A stretch of DNA of 43,301 nucleotides from JBECKW01 sp040235505. GTDB lineage: Bacteria > Desulfobacterota > Desulfobacteria > Desulfobacterales > JAFDDL01. The translations under genes were made by a program, and so were the position numbers. Every line of letters begins with the position of its first letter. Position 1 is the stretch's first letter. The stretch spans positions 1 through 43,301 of the forward strand of contig JBECKW010000305.1 of assembly GCA_040235505.1 (NCBI GenBank). The letters are read 5' to 3'. The notes below the pieces were generated by a model. The model saw only the letters and a program-made list of their open reading frames with translations, made no database searches and was not told where the DNA came from. Shown here in pieces: positions 24,275 to 33,379 of the stretch.

Positions 24275-25087
24275 TTTCTTTAAATACTCCACCGCATTCA
24301 TGAACATACGAATTCCGCCCGTGGGTCCGTCTTCCAACGCTCTTCCCTCCCGCTTCATCATCTCTTTCTTCAAAGTCCAGTCCGGATGGTTTGTGACATG
24401 ATTGAAGGCTTCCGGATGAGGCATCAGGCCGAATACCCGTCCGGTCTCGTCGCAGATACCGGCAATATCGAGAAGCGACCCGTTGGGATTCAGGGGGAAC
24501 CTGCCGCCCGCGGGCTTCCCGTTTCGGTCCGCGTACTGGGCCACCACCTGCTGGTTTGCCACCAGTTTGTCCAGAATGCCGGGATCGGTATAAAATTTCC
24601 CCTCACCGTGCCGGACGGGGAGCTCGATCATGTCCATACCCCGGGTGAACACGCAGGGGGAATCCGGATTGAGACGCAGGGTCACCCAATCGTCCCGGAA
24701 GTTTCCGCAGTCGTTATAGGTAAGGGCCACGGATCGGGTTGTATAATCCCCGCCGATGCCAGGTAAGAGCCCCAGGTTCACCAGGGTTTGAAAACCGTTG
24801 CAAATGGCCAGCACGAGGTTCCCCTCATCGATGAACCGCAGGAGGTCCTCTCCGATATGGGTTTTAAAACGCACCGCATGCACCACGCCGGCTCCATGGT
24901 CGTCGCCCCAGCTGAAGCCGCCGCCGAACACCAGGATTTTGTAATCCGACAGCCGGACTTCCCTGGACACCAGCTTGTTGATGTGCACCCGGTGGGGGGT
25001 GGCCCCCGCCAGCCGGAGCGCATGGGCGGTTTCCATATCACAGTTGAGCCCGTAGCCCGTGAGGACCAGCGCATTTATCGTCGTCAT
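24272..25087 (-). CDS. purQ: Phosphoribosylformylglycinamidine synthase subunit PurQ (glutaminase)
   Basis: 271 residues. PurQ hydrolyses glutamine and passes ammonia to PurL in the fourth step of de novo purine synthesis. The class I amidotransferase triad is visible: Cys in VLAICNGFQTL, and the His and Glu of GLMPHPEAFNH. FGGGFSWGDDHGAG and ELPVRHGEGKF are further family blocks. ATG 25087 overlaps the purL stop by four bases (ATGA), better than the frame opening at 25114. The stop codon TAG lies in the inverted repeat of the neighbouring cassette, so the natural 3' end may have been altered by its arrival. Confidence 0.95.
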   Translation of the reverse strand: MTTINALVLTGYGLNCDMETAHALRLAGATPHRVHINKLVSREVRLSDYKILVFGGGFSWGDDHGAGVVHAVRFKTHIGEDLLRFIDEGNLVLAICNGFQTLVNLGLLPGIGGDYTTRSVALTYNDCGNFRDDWVTLRLNPDSPCVFTRGMDMIELPVRHGEGKFYTDPGILDKLVANQQVVAQYADRNGKPAGGRFPLNPNGSLLDIAGICDETGRVFGLMPHPEAFNHVTNHPDWTLKKEMMKREGRALEDGPTGGIRMFMNAVEYLKK

Positions 25088-28086
25088 ATCAACTCTCCCA
25101 GAGGTGCCATCCAAGCCTCTTTCAATACCGATACCGGAAGATCCATCAGAGGATCGCCGGACTTCAAACCGCGGACCGTCAACCGTCCGCCCTTTTCAGA
25201 AACCGTCCCTATTCTTCCAAAAGCCGTTCCCGCCATGCATTCCTCAAAGGCCTGCCGGTGTTTCGGGTCGATGCTGACGATGAACCGGCCGGCCGATTCG
25301 GAAAAAAGGAGCGTGTCGTTACGCGCCACGCCCTCCGAAGGCAGGGCGGCGAGATCCACATCCAGACCGAAACCACCACCCATGGCGATCATGGCCAGGT
25401 GCACCCCGAGGCCGCCCCGGTAGACGCCGTGGGCCGAGGCCACCAGCCCTTTTGAAATGGCCCCGGAAAGTGCTCCGTAAAGTTTCTTTGACGCTTCCAT
25501 ATCGACGCGCGGCACCCGGGTGCCGATGTAACCCAAGTGTTCGTAGTATTCCGAGGCGCCCAGTTCGCTGCGTGTGAGCCCCAGAACATAAACCAGATCC
25601 CCCGGCACTTTGAGGTCCATGGACACACATCCGCGGACATCCGGCACGATGGACGTGGCGGAAAACTGGATGGTTTCCAGGGCCGAAACCTTGTGGCTCT
25701 CTCCGTAGCGGCCGGTGAGATGCCCGTCCACATACATGCTGTCCTTACCCGATAGAAGGGGAATTTCATACGCCATGCACATATCCCGCAGGGCACGGCA
25801 GGAACGCACCAGCTGGGCCGCCTTGAACTTTCCGTCCGGATTGGTTTCCGGGTCATACTGGATGCTCGGCCAGCAGAAATTATCCACCCCGCCGATCTCG
25901 GACGGATCGGCTCCCACCGCAATGAGCCGCCGCACCGCCTCGTCGATGGTGCAGGCGGTCATGTGATAGGCATCGATGGCCGAATAAAAGGGCAGCAGTG
26001 CCTGGGAAAAGGCAAGTCCCCGGTTGGACGTCAGCACCGGCCGGATCACCGCCGCGTCCCCGGGAATGTCCCTCCCTTCGCCCACCAGGGGCTTCAGGAC
26101 CGAGCCGCCCTGGACTTCGTGGTCGTACTGCCGGACGACCCAGTTTTTGGCGCAGATGTTGGGCCGGGCCAGAAGATCCCGAAGCAGGGCGTTGTAATCT
26201 CCGGGGGCCTTCATCACCGGTTCCCGAAGACCCCGCTCCTCGGGGGCGCACCACTCGGCTTCGAACTGCCATTGGGGGAAGCCCGATTCGAGAAGGTCCA
26301 GGTCCACAAATGCACAGGTCTTTCCGTCGTATTTGATGTGAAGCTTTCCGCTGTCCGTGTACCGGCCGATCACCGTGCTTTCCACGGCGTGAAGCTTCGA
26401 CAGGGCCATGAAGCGGTCCAGGTCCTCGGGCCGCACCGCAATGGTCATGCGTTCCTGGGATTCGGAGATCCAGATCTCCCATTGGTCCAGGCCGGCATAT
26501 TTCAGCGGCACCTTTTCCAGTTCGATCTCGCACCCGCCGGAAAGAAGCGCCGATTCCCCCACCGAAGAGGAGAGCCCGCCGCCGCCGTTGTCGGTCACGA
26601 ACTGGATCATGCCCTGGTCCCGGGCTTCCAGCAGAAAATCATGCATTTTTTTCTGGGTGTAGGGGTCCCCGATCTGGACATGCCCCGCCGGGGTATTGGC
26701 GGAAAAGACCTCCGAAGAGGCCGTCACCCCGTGGATGCCGTCCTTTCCCACCCGGCCGCCGCTCATGATGACGAGATCGCCGGGGGAGGTGGTTTTTTCC
26801 TCGCAGGGAAGCCCCTGAACCGTGGCCGGCATCAGGCCCAGGGCGGTCACGAACACCAGGCATTTCCCCATGTACCCGGGATGAAAGGTCACCTGGCCGT
26901 AAGGCGTCGGGATACCGCTCTTGTTGCCTCCGTCCCGGACGCCCTCGATCACCCCGTCCAGAAGCCTCCGGGGATGAAGCCGCGGCTTAAGGGGACCATC
27001 GTAATCCCGGGGACCGACACAGTACCCGTAGCTTCCCATGATGAGCTTCGAACCCTTCCCGGTACCCAGGGGGTCCCGATAGACCCCGACGATCCCGGTG
27101 ATGGCGCCGCCGTAAGCTTCCATGTTGGACGGCGAGTTGTGGGTCTCACCGGTAATGACGTAATAATGGTCCTCGTCGAAGCGTCCAACGCCCGCGTTGT
27201 CCCAGAGCACCGACACCACCCAGTCCTTTTGCTCCTTGAGGGCCAGGGTGGGGGCCTGGATATAGGTCTTGAAGAGATTGTCCTCCACCACCTCTTCGCC
27301 GGCGGCCGGATCCCGGTAAATGAACTTTCCACGGAATGTATTGTGGTTGCAGTGGTCGCTGCGGGCCTGGGAGATGTATTCCAGCTCCACGTCGGTGGGC
27401 TCGGAAAGCCCCACCGGTTCGCGGCAGCGCCGATTTTCGGGATTCGTGAAATATGCGCGGATCACCGGGATGTCATTGGCGCTCAAGGCCAGGTTTCGCT
27501 CGTCACTCAGGGTTTTGAGCTTTTCATCGCTGACCACGGAAAGGGTGGTGACCGTGGGAGTATGATCCAGACGCACCTTCGGGATGATGATCCCGATGCC
27601 CTCTTTGGGATCCCACGACCCCTTGGGAGTAATCCGCCATTGCTGGATGATGTCGTTGGCCAGAAGCCCGCCTGCGATCCGGTCCATATCCGCCTCGGTG
27701 AGCCCCTCGCCGGTCACGCAATAACGCTTCGAGGTGTAGACCGCCTCACCCGGTTTCAAATGGACCCCCAGGACGTCTTCAATGGCCTCGACGGCCGTGG
27801 CACCGGGATTATCCCGAACGCCGGGCCGAAACCCGACCCAGATATTCCAGTCGAAGGGTTCGTCCAGGGGATCATAGGAGGAGCGCTGGGTCACCGGGTT
27901 GGTGAACACCTCCTCCTGTACCGACGTCAGTTGCTGCCGCTTCAGGTCGGCATCGATGGTCACCACATGGATGGTCCGGATACGATCGACGGCAATCCCG
28001 AAATAGTTCGCCGCCTTCTGCCGGACCCCCTCGCCTTCGGCATCCGGAAGTTCCTGCTTCAATGTAATTTCTAGTCGATGTGCCAT
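25084..28086 (-). CDS. purL: Phosphoribosylformylglycinamidine synthase, PurL with fused PurS-like N-terminus
   Basis: 1000 residues. It makes FGAM from FGAR, ATP and the ammonia supplied by PurQ. Residues about 1-165 contain two PurS-like halves (RLEITLKQELPDAEGEGV and IWVGFRPGVRDNPGATAVEA), so the small subunit is fused. The PurL core follows with SQARSDHCNHNTFRG, VTGETHNSPSNMEAYGG, MSGGRVGKDGIHG and VTDNGGGGLSSSVGE. The C-terminal half has IGGVDNFCWPSIQYDP and LSGKDSMYVDG. No glutaminase domain is attached; it is the separate overlapping purQ. This differs from the 730-residue PurL plus free PurS of Bacillus and from the 1300-residue single chain of E. coli. Confidence 0.93.
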   Translation of the reverse strand: MAHRLEITLKQELPDAEGEGVRQKAANYFGIAVDRIRTIHVVTIDADLKRQQLTSVQEEVFTNPVTQRSSYDPLDEPFDWNIWVGFRPGVRDNPGATAVEAIEDVLGVHLKPGEAVYTSKRYCVTGEGLTEADMDRIAGGLLANDIIQQWRITPKGSWDPKEGIGIIIPKVRLDHTPTVTTLSVVSDEKLKTLSDERNLALSANDIPVIRAYFTNPENRRCREPVGLSEPTDVELEYISQARSDHCNHNTFRGKFIYRDPAAGEEVVEDNLFKTYIQAPTLALKEQKDWVVSVLWDNAGVGRFDEDHYYVITGETHNSPSNMEAYGGAITGIVGVYRDPLGTGKGSKLIMGSYGYCVGPRDYDGPLKPRLHPRRLLDGVIEGVRDGGNKSGIPTPYGQVTFHPGYMGKCLVFVTALGLMPATVQGLPCEEKTTSPGDLVIMSGGRVGKDGIHGVTASSEVFSANTPAGHVQIGDPYTQKKMHDFLLEARDQGMIQFVTDNGGGGLSSSVGESALLSGGCEIELEKVPLKYAGLDQWEIWISESQERMTIAVRPEDLDRFMALSKLHAVESTVIGRYTDSGKLHIKYDGKTCAFVDLDLLESGFPQWQFEAEWCAPEERGLREPVMKAPGDYNALLRDLLARPNICAKNWVVRQYDHEVQGGSVLKPLVGEGRDIPGDAAVIRPVLTSNRGLAFSQALLPFYSAIDAYHMTACTIDEAVRRLIAVGADPSEIGGVDNFCWPSIQYDPETNPDGKFKAAQLVRSCRALRDMCMAYEIPLLSGKDSMYVDGHLTGRYGESHKVSALETIQFSATSIVPDVRGCVSMDLKVPGDLVYVLGLTRSELGASEYYEHLGYIGTRVPRVDMEASKKLYGALSGAISKGLVASAHGVYRGGLGVHLAMIAMGGGFGLDVDLAALPSEGVARNDTLLFSESAGRFIVSIDPKHRQAFEECMAGTAFGRIGTVSEKGGRLTVRGLKSGDPLMDLPVSVLKEAWMAPLGELI

Positions 28087-28094
28087 AATGTTAT

Positions 28095-29165
28095 TTAGCT
28101 CGAAAAAAGTTGGCTGATATCATTGTAGAATACAAAAATCATCAAGAGAACAAGGATAAAAACGCCGATTTGCTGGGCGACTTCCCGCATCCGGGTATTG
28201 AGGGGACGCCGGATCACCGCCTCGATGGCAAAAAAGAGCAGGTGACCGCCGTCCAGGACTGGAACGGGAAAAAAATTGATGATGGCAAGGTTGACGCTGA
28301 GAATGGCAATAAAAAAGATGAAGCTGCTGACCCCCTCTTCAAACTGCTGACCCGCCATCTGGGCGATCCGGATGGGTCCCCCCAGATTCTTCTTTGTGGA
28401 CACGGCTCCCGTAATGAGTTTCCCGAGCCCCACCACCGTCAGCTCTGTATAGTAATAAGTCTGCCGGATGCTTTCGACAGCCGCCTCTCCGATGCCGAGG
28501 CTTCGCATTTCACCGCCGAGTTCCACGCCGATCATGTATCGATCGACATCTTCGCCGAACGTATTCTGGGTGCGGGTTAATGCGGGCGTGACGTCGATAT
28601 CTAGTTTCGCCCCGTTCCGGTCGATTTTGAAATGCAGGGTTTTGCCCTTGCATCCTGAGATGACATCAGCCATCTCGTCCCAGGAACTTATGGGGGTTCC
28701 ATCGATGGACAGAACCTGGTCGCCTTTCCGAAGTCCCTGGGTTTCCGCAACCCCTCCCGGCATTACATCTCCAAAAACCGCCCGGGTGTCGGGCTCATAA
28801 ATCCCAGTGGACATCAGAAGAATGAAAAAAATAATCATCGCCAGGACGAAATTGAACAGAGGCCCCGCGGCGACAATCAGCATTTTCTTGTAGATTTTTT
28901 GGTGCGTAAAAGAACGCGGGATATCCGCCGGATCAATTTCCGATCCCGGTTCTTCCCCCACCATCTTGACGTAACCCCCCAATGGAAGAGCGGAAATGCG
29001 GTAATCGGTGCCGCCGATGGTTTTACCGAACAGCCTGGGGCCGAATCCGAGGGAGAACTTCTCCACACCCACGCCGAAAAGCCGGGCCATCAGGAAGTGC
29101 CCAAACTCATGGAAAGAAATCAGAACTCCCAGTACAATGATAAGCGCAATAATATTGATGCCCAT
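28095..29165 (-). CDS. rseP: RseP-type site-2 zinc metalloprotease
   Basis: 356 residues. This inner-membrane protease cleaves transmembrane substrates such as anti-sigma factors and signal peptides. The HEFGH zinc motif (residues 19-23) lies in the first membrane helix. The PDZ region (about 110-200: GGVAETQGLRKGDQVLSIDG) and the NFFPVPVLDGGHL motif with the third metal ligand (about 305-317) are all present. It has one PDZ domain by my reading, whereas the E. coli protein has two. It lies downstream of dxr in the conserved frr-uppS-cdsA-dxr-rseP order, with an unusually strong hairpin between dxr and it. Confidence 0.95.
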   Translation of the reverse strand: MGINIIALIIVLGVLISFHEFGHFLMARLFGVGVEKFSLGFGPRLFGKTIGGTDYRISALPLGGYVKMVGEEPGSEIDPADIPRSFTHQKIYKKMLIVAAGPLFNFVLAMIIFFILLMSTGIYEPDTRAVFGDVMPGGVAETQGLRKGDQVLSIDGTPISSWDEMADVISGCKGKTLHFKIDRNGAKLDIDVTPALTRTQNTFGEDVDRYMIGVELGGEMRSLGIGEAAVESIRQTYYYTELTVVGLGKLITGAVSTKKNLGGPIRIAQMAGQQFEEGVSSFIFFIAILSVNLAIINFFPVPVLDGGHLLFFAIEAVIRRPLNTRMREVAQQIGVFILVLLMIFVFYNDISQLFSS

Positions 29166-29240
29166 GTGACGCTGTTTTTCTCCTTTTTGAAATGCCTTTC
29201 ATTAGCACAAAGATAAGGATAAGCAAAGGCTGTGAAAAAG

Positions 29241-29280
29241 ATGAACGTTCAATCCCGCCTCGGCGGGATTGGACGTTCAT
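29241..29280. terminator. Long hairpin between dxr and rseP
   Basis: ATGAACGTTCAATCCCGCC (29241-29259) pairs with 29262-29280 over 19 positions with one G-T pair and only two bases between the arms. On the minus strand it is followed by CTTTTTC, so it could terminate or attenuate transcription from dxr into rseP; on the plus strand it is followed by TCTTTTC. A dispersed palindromic repeat is the alternative. Confidence 0.6.
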
Positions 29281-29299
29281 TCTTTTCTATAGGCTTCCG

Positions 29300-30466
29300 T
29301 CATTCGGCCAAAATCAACGCCTCCGCCTCGCGTCTTGCCCATGCATCCGCTTCGAGGATATCCTCCAATCCCGGGTTCGCTGTGGTCGGATGTCTGTGCA
29401 TGACATGGCGGATAACATCCGGAATTTTCACAAAGGTAAGACGCTTACCCAGAAACGCCGTCACCGCTGCCTCGTTGGCGGCATTCAACACCGCCGGCAT
29501 CGTGCCGCCAGCTTTGATGGCGTTAAAGGCCAGCCCAAGGCATGGAAATTTTTTGAAATCAGGAGGTTCAAAGGTCAAAGCGCCGATACCGGCGAAATCC
29601 GGCGGAGGCTGGTCCAGGTCCAGGCGGTCCGGATGGCTCATGGCATAGGCGATGGCTCCCTTCATGTCCGGAACCCCCAACTGGGCCAGGACCGAACCGT
29701 CCCGGAAAGAAACCATGGAATGAATCACGCTCTGGGGATGAATCAGGACATCGATCTGCTCTGGGGAGAGATCAAAAAGCCATTTGGCCTCGATGACTTC
29801 AAGTCCCTTGTTCATCAGGGTGGCCGAATCGACACTGATTTTCGGCCCCATGGACCAGGTGGGATGTTTCAGGGCGTCTTCTACACCAATGGTATCGAAT
29901 TCGCTTCGGGGCCGGTTCAGGAAGGGCCCCCCCGACGCCGTCAGGATCACCTTTTGAAGATCCCGTCGATGATGCCCCGCCATGCACTGGAACACCGCGC
30001 TGTGCTCGCTGTCGATGGGAAGCACCCGCACGCCCTTCTCCGCCGCCCGGGCCATGACCACGGCACCGGCCATCACCAGCGTTTCTTTATTGGCGAGGGC
30101 GATATCCTTGCACGCATCGATGGCCGAAAGGGTCGGCAAGAGTCCCGCGGCTCCCACCATGGCCGCCACGACCTGGTTAACACCGTCAAGGGTGGCGGCC
30201 TCCGTATACCCTGCCTCTCCGGTCAGGATTTCCGTTTTACAGTGTGACGGCAGGAGCCGATGCAGTGCCTCCACCGCCGTCTCATCGATCACCACGGCGA
30301 TATCCGGAGCCAGTGCTTCGACCTGCCCGGCCAGTTCCGACACATTATCTTTTGCCGCCAGGGCCCGCACCCGGAACCGCTCCGGAAACTTCCGGGCCAC
30401 CCACACCGCATTACGCCCGATAGAACCGGTGGAACCCAGTATGGATATATGTTTCAAGCAGTCCAC
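29300..30466 (-). CDS. dxr: 1-deoxy-D-xylulose 5-phosphate reductoisomerase
   Basis: 388 residues. Dxr converts DXP with NADPH to 2-C-methylerythritol 4-phosphate, the committed step of the MEP isoprenoid pathway. The NADPH-binding start ISILGSTGSIGRNAV, LANKETLVMAGAVVMARA, LPIDSEHSAVFQCM (metal and substrate region), LTASGGPF and WSMGPKISVDSATLMNKGLE are all conserved. The isoprenoid product feeds uppS three genes upstream in the same series. Eighteen bases separate it from cdsA; they include CATAGAGGCATAGAG, a small relative of the GGCACAAA words. Confidence 0.97.
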   Translation of the reverse strand: MDCLKHISILGSTGSIGRNAVWVARKFPERFRVRALAAKDNVSELAGQVEALAPDIAVVIDETAVEALHRLLPSHCKTEILTGEAGYTEAATLDGVNQVVAAMVGAAGLLPTLSAIDACKDIALANKETLVMAGAVVMARAAEKGVRVLPIDSEHSAVFQCMAGHHRRDLQKVILTASGGPFLNRPRSEFDTIGVEDALKHPTWSMGPKISVDSATLMNKGLEVIEAKWLFDLSPEQIDVLIHPQSVIHSMVSFRDGSVLAQLGVPDMKGAIAYAMSHPDRLDLDQPPPDFAGIGALTFEPPDFKKFPCLGLAFNAIKAGGTMPAVLNAANEAAVTAFLGKRLTFVKIPDVIRHVMHRHPTTANPGLEDILEADAWARREAEALILAE

Positions 30467-30484
30467 TCTATGCCTCTATGCCCT

Positions 30485-31294
30485 TTACAAAACATATAAA
30501 ATCATCACCAACGCCACCGGTCCGGCAAAAAGCAGTGCGTCAATTCGATCCAGCAGGCCCCCGTGACCCGGCAACAGGTTGCCGGAATCCTTTATGCCGG
30601 CGGATCGCTTCAGCATGGATTCAAAAAGGTCACCTATCTGGCCGGCTATCCCCAGGGCAAGAAAAAAAACAGCACCTTTTACGGATAAAAGAGAGGGGAG
30701 CAGAACCGCCGAAACACCGAAGCCCACCAGCAGATTGGCGACCAGCCCCCCCAGGGATCCCTCCACCGTCTTCCCGGGGCTCACCGGAGGGCAGAGCTTC
30801 CGGCGACCCCAATGGGTCCCCACATAATATGCGCCGGTATCACCAACTGATACGACGCAGAGGATCATGAATATCCATCGAGGACCCAAACCGGTATGGT
30901 AGATCAAGATATATCCCGACAGCGCCAGGGGGATATACACCATGGCCAGGGCATGGGCGGCAAGCACCGAAGGGACGGAGGCATCGGCCTTGAAATGCCT
31001 CATGCAGATCCACCCGACCACGAAGAGAGACGCGGAGAATGAGAACAGGAGCCATGGAAGCGGCAGAAAATCGGCACACAGCACGATCGCCGGGCCCATG
31101 ATGCACCCTGTCAAAGAGACAGACCGCAGCAAATGATCGCCACCTGCCGGTCGAATGATACGGTAATACTCACGGAGGGAAAGCAACGAGACCAGCGCAA
31201 CAAAAAGAGGGAAAAGATGCGCTCCACCCCAGAAGAGAAGAAGCACCAGCACGGGAATGAGCGCCAGGCTCGTCAACCATCGTTTCAAATGCAT
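30485..31294 (-). CDS. cdsA: Phosphatidate cytidylyltransferase
   Basis: About 269 residues. CdsA makes CDP-diacylglycerol from phosphatidate and CTP for all phospholipids. It is a polytopic membrane protein with at least seven hydrophobic segments, and the C-terminal signature KRSAGIKDSGNLLPGHGG followed by LLDRIDAL is intact. The frame is open back to 31441, inside uppS. MHLKRWLTSLALIPVL at 31294 is the usual CdsA start, though ATG 31345, three bases after the uppS stop, could serve by coupling and add 17 residues. Confidence 0.95.
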   Translation of the reverse strand: MHLKRWLTSLALIPVLVLLLFWGGAHLFPLFVALVSLLSLREYYRIIRPAGGDHLLRSVSLTGCIMGPAIVLCADFLPLPWLLFSFSASLFVVGWICMRHFKADASVPSVLAAHALAMVYIPLALSGYILIYHTGLGPRWIFMILCVVSVGDTGAYYVGTHWGRRKLCPPVSPGKTVEGSLGGLVANLLVGFGVSAVLLPSLLSVKGAVFFLALGIAGQIGDLFESMLKRSAGIKDSGNLLPGHGGLLDRIDALLFAGPVALVMILYVL

Positions 31295-31350
31295 GGTTAC
31301 CGGTTCCGTCCTTTCCGCGGGCCGCCTGTCGGTGGCGGCCGCCATGGCCG

Positions 31351-32103
31351 TCAGGTGGGATCGACCTTTCCGAACCGGCGATTCCGGCGTTGATAAGCAC
31401 CAAGAATTTGAAGATATTCCTCCCGGCTGAAATCGGGCCACAAGGTATCGGTCACAAATATCTCCGCATAAGCGACCTGCCAGAGCAGAAAATTGCTGAG
31501 GCGCATCTCCCCACTGGTACGAATGAGCAGGTCCGGATCCGGAACGCCGCGGGTGTAAAGATGATCGGCCACCATGTCTTCGTCTATGGTTTCAGGATCG
31601 ATCCGACCCTCTTTGGCCTCCAGGGCAATCTCTTGAACCATCTTCAGGATCTCCGCCCGTCCTCCGTAGCTCAAGGCCAGGTTGAGCAGCATACCGTCGT
31701 TTTGCGCTGTGGCGGCCATCACCTCTTCAAGCGCACCGAGGGTCTTTTCGGGAAGCCGGTGGATTTGTCCGACGGCCCCCAGGCGGATATTGTTTTCGAG
31801 CATTTCCGCCTTCTCGGATCTGAGAAAGCGCTCCAGAAGTCCCATGAGGGCGTGCACTTCGGTTTTGGGGCGCTGCCAGTTCTCAGTGGAAAAGGCATAC
31901 AGGGTCAGGGCCTTGATGCCGATCTCCCGGCTGGTTCGAACAATCGCGCGGACGGTATCCGCTCCCCGCTCATGCCCTTTCACCCGGTTCAGAAGTCTTT
32001 TTTTCGCCCACCGGCCGTTGCCGTCCATTATGATCGCCACATGAACCGGCAACCGGGTCATGTCCAGCCCCGGGTCCTGGGATGGGGACAGGTCAGAATT
32101 CAA
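31351..32103 (-). CDS. uppS: Undecaprenyl diphosphate synthase (cis-prenyltransferase)
   Basis: About 250 residues. UppS elongates farnesyl diphosphate with isopentenyl diphosphate to the C55 lipid carrier for peptidoglycan and polysaccharides. HVAIIMDGNGRWAKKR holds the catalytic Asp, TLYAFSTENWQRP and LLIRTSGEMRLSNFLLWQ the substrate and diphosphate sites. The frame is open to 32313 but that part overlaps frr. TTG 32103 has AAGGAAA at a good distance and overlaps frr by eleven bases; ATG 32061 is the alternative, giving 236 residues. Confidence 0.95.
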   Translation of the reverse strand: MNSDLSPSQDPGLDMTRLPVHVAIIMDGNGRWAKKRLLNRVKGHERGADTVRAIVRTSREIGIKALTLYAFSTENWQRPKTEVHALMGLLERFLRSEKAEMLENNIRLGAVGQIHRLPEKTLGALEEVMAATAQNDGMLLNLALSYGGRAEILKMVQEIALEAKEGRIDPETIDEDMVADHLYTRGVPDPDLLIRTSGEMRLSNFLLWQVAYAEIFVTDTLWPDFSREEYLQILGAYQRRNRRFGKVDPT

Positions 32104-32650
32104 GGATTTCCTTCTCTTTTTCTTTGTAGATCTCGTCGACCTGTTTGATATACTCGTCGGTGATTTTCTGGATTTCATCCTGGGTTTTAAAGGCATCGTC
32201 TTCCGTGATGTCGCCATCCTTTTTGAAGCCCTTGATGAGTTCATTGGAATCCCGGCGAATATTCCGGATCGCCACTTTATATTCTTCGCAGGTTTTGTGA
32301 AGGGATTTGGCAAGCTGCTTCCTGCGCTCCTCGGAGAGGGGCGGAATGGAAATACGGATGATTTTCCCGTCGCTCGAAGGCGTCAGTCCCAGGTCCGATT
32401 TCAGGATCGCCTTTTCAATTTCCTTGATGGCTGTCACATCCCAGGGCTGGATCACGATCAGGCGGCTTTCGGGGACCGATACGGAGGCCATCTGGTTCAG
32501 TGGTGTGGGCGTGCCGTAATAGTCCGCCCGCATCCCGTCCAGGAGAGACGCCGAGGCACGGCCGGTACGGATTCGCTTGATTTCTCCCTTGAGCGCCGCA
32601 ATCGATTTGCTCATTCGATCTCGAGTTTCTTCAAGTGTCTCTTCGATCAT
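32093..32650 (-). CDS. frr: Ribosome recycling factor
   Basis: 185 residues, exactly the usual size. RRF splits post-termination ribosomes together with EF-G. RTGRASASLLDGMRADYYG, TPLNQMASVSVPESR and the LTEERRKQLAK-like segment PLSEERRKQLAKSLHK are family hallmarks. It lies eight bases after pyrH, with an AGGAGGCATCATG ribosome site, and overlaps the start of uppS. Confidence 0.97.
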   Translation of the reverse strand: MIEETLEETRDRMSKSIAALKGEIKRIRTGRASASLLDGMRADYYGTPTPLNQMASVSVPESRLIVIQPWDVTAIKEIEKAILKSDLGLTPSSDGKIIRISIPPLSEERRKQLAKSLHKTCEEYKVAIRNIRRDSNELIKGFKKDGDITEDDAFKTQDEIQKITDEYIKQVDEIYKEKEKEILEF

Positions 32651-32658
32651 GATGCCTC

Positions 32659-33375
32659 CTAATGATTGATCCGGGTGCCCACGTCATTGCCCAGCACCAC
32701 CCCTTGGATGTTACCCTTACCCTTGAGGCTGAACACGGACAGGGGCAGTTGATTGTCCATGGCCAGTGAAATGGCCGTGAGATCCATTACCCGCAATTGC
32801 CGCTCCAGCGCTTCCCGATACGTGACGCGCTTGAGAAGCACTGCGTCTTTATTCTTTTCCGGGTCCGAATCATAGATCCCGTCCACCTTGGTGGCTTTCA
32901 GGAGAATTTCCGCATGAATTTCCATAGCCCGCAGCACCGCCGCCGTATCTGTGGTGAAGTACGGGTTTCCGGTCCCGGCGCCGAAAATAACCACCCGTCC
33001 CTTTTCAAGATGCCGGATGGCCCGTCTCAGAATGTAGGGTTCGGCCACTTCGTGCATGGAAATGGCCGACTGGACCCGTGTGTGCATCCCGTTGGTTTCC
33101 AGAGCATCCTGGAGCGCCAGCGAATTGATCACCGTGGCGAGCATGCCCATATGGTCGGCCGACGTTCGGTCCATGCCATAGGAACTGGCGGCAATGCCTC
33201 GAAAAATATTGCCGCCCCCCACCACAATGGCCACCTGGACCCCCATGTCATGTACCGATTTGACCTCCTCGGCGACATACTTGAGGGTGTCGGCGCTGAT
33301 GCCGAAGTTCTGATCGCCCATCAGCGCTTCACCGCTGAGCTTTATCAGTATTCTCTTGAATCGGGGTAGTGACAT
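32659..33375 (-). CDS. pyrH: UMP kinase
   Basis: 238 residues from ATG 33375, four bases after the tsf stop. PyrH phosphorylates UMP to UDP; it belongs to the amino-acid-kinase fold and is normally a hexamer regulated by GTP and UTP. KRILIKLSGEALMG, VGGGNIFRG, RTSADHMGMLATVINSLAL and FGAGTGNPYFTTDTAAVLRA are conserved. The frame is open to 33492 but the extra residues overlap tsf and look unlike the family. Confidence 0.97.
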   Translation of the reverse strand: MSLPRFKRILIKLSGEALMGDQNFGISADTLKYVAEEVKSVHDMGVQVAIVVGGGNIFRGIAASSYGMDRTSADHMGMLATVINSLALQDALETNGMHTRVQSAISMHEVAEPYILRRAIRHLEKGRVVIFGAGTGNPYFTTDTAAVLRAMEIHAEILLKATKVDGIYDSDPEKNKDAVLLKRVTYREALERQLRVMDLTAISLAMDNQLPLSVFSLKGKGNIQGVVLGNDVGTRINH

Positions 33376-33379
33376 AAGA

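Noticed and set aside
25963..28074. A 703-codon open frame on the plus strand opposite purL
   Set aside because: purL motifs are complete on the minus strand. In GC-rich coding DNA the opposite strand often stays open, and this frame has no recognisable motif or ribosome site.
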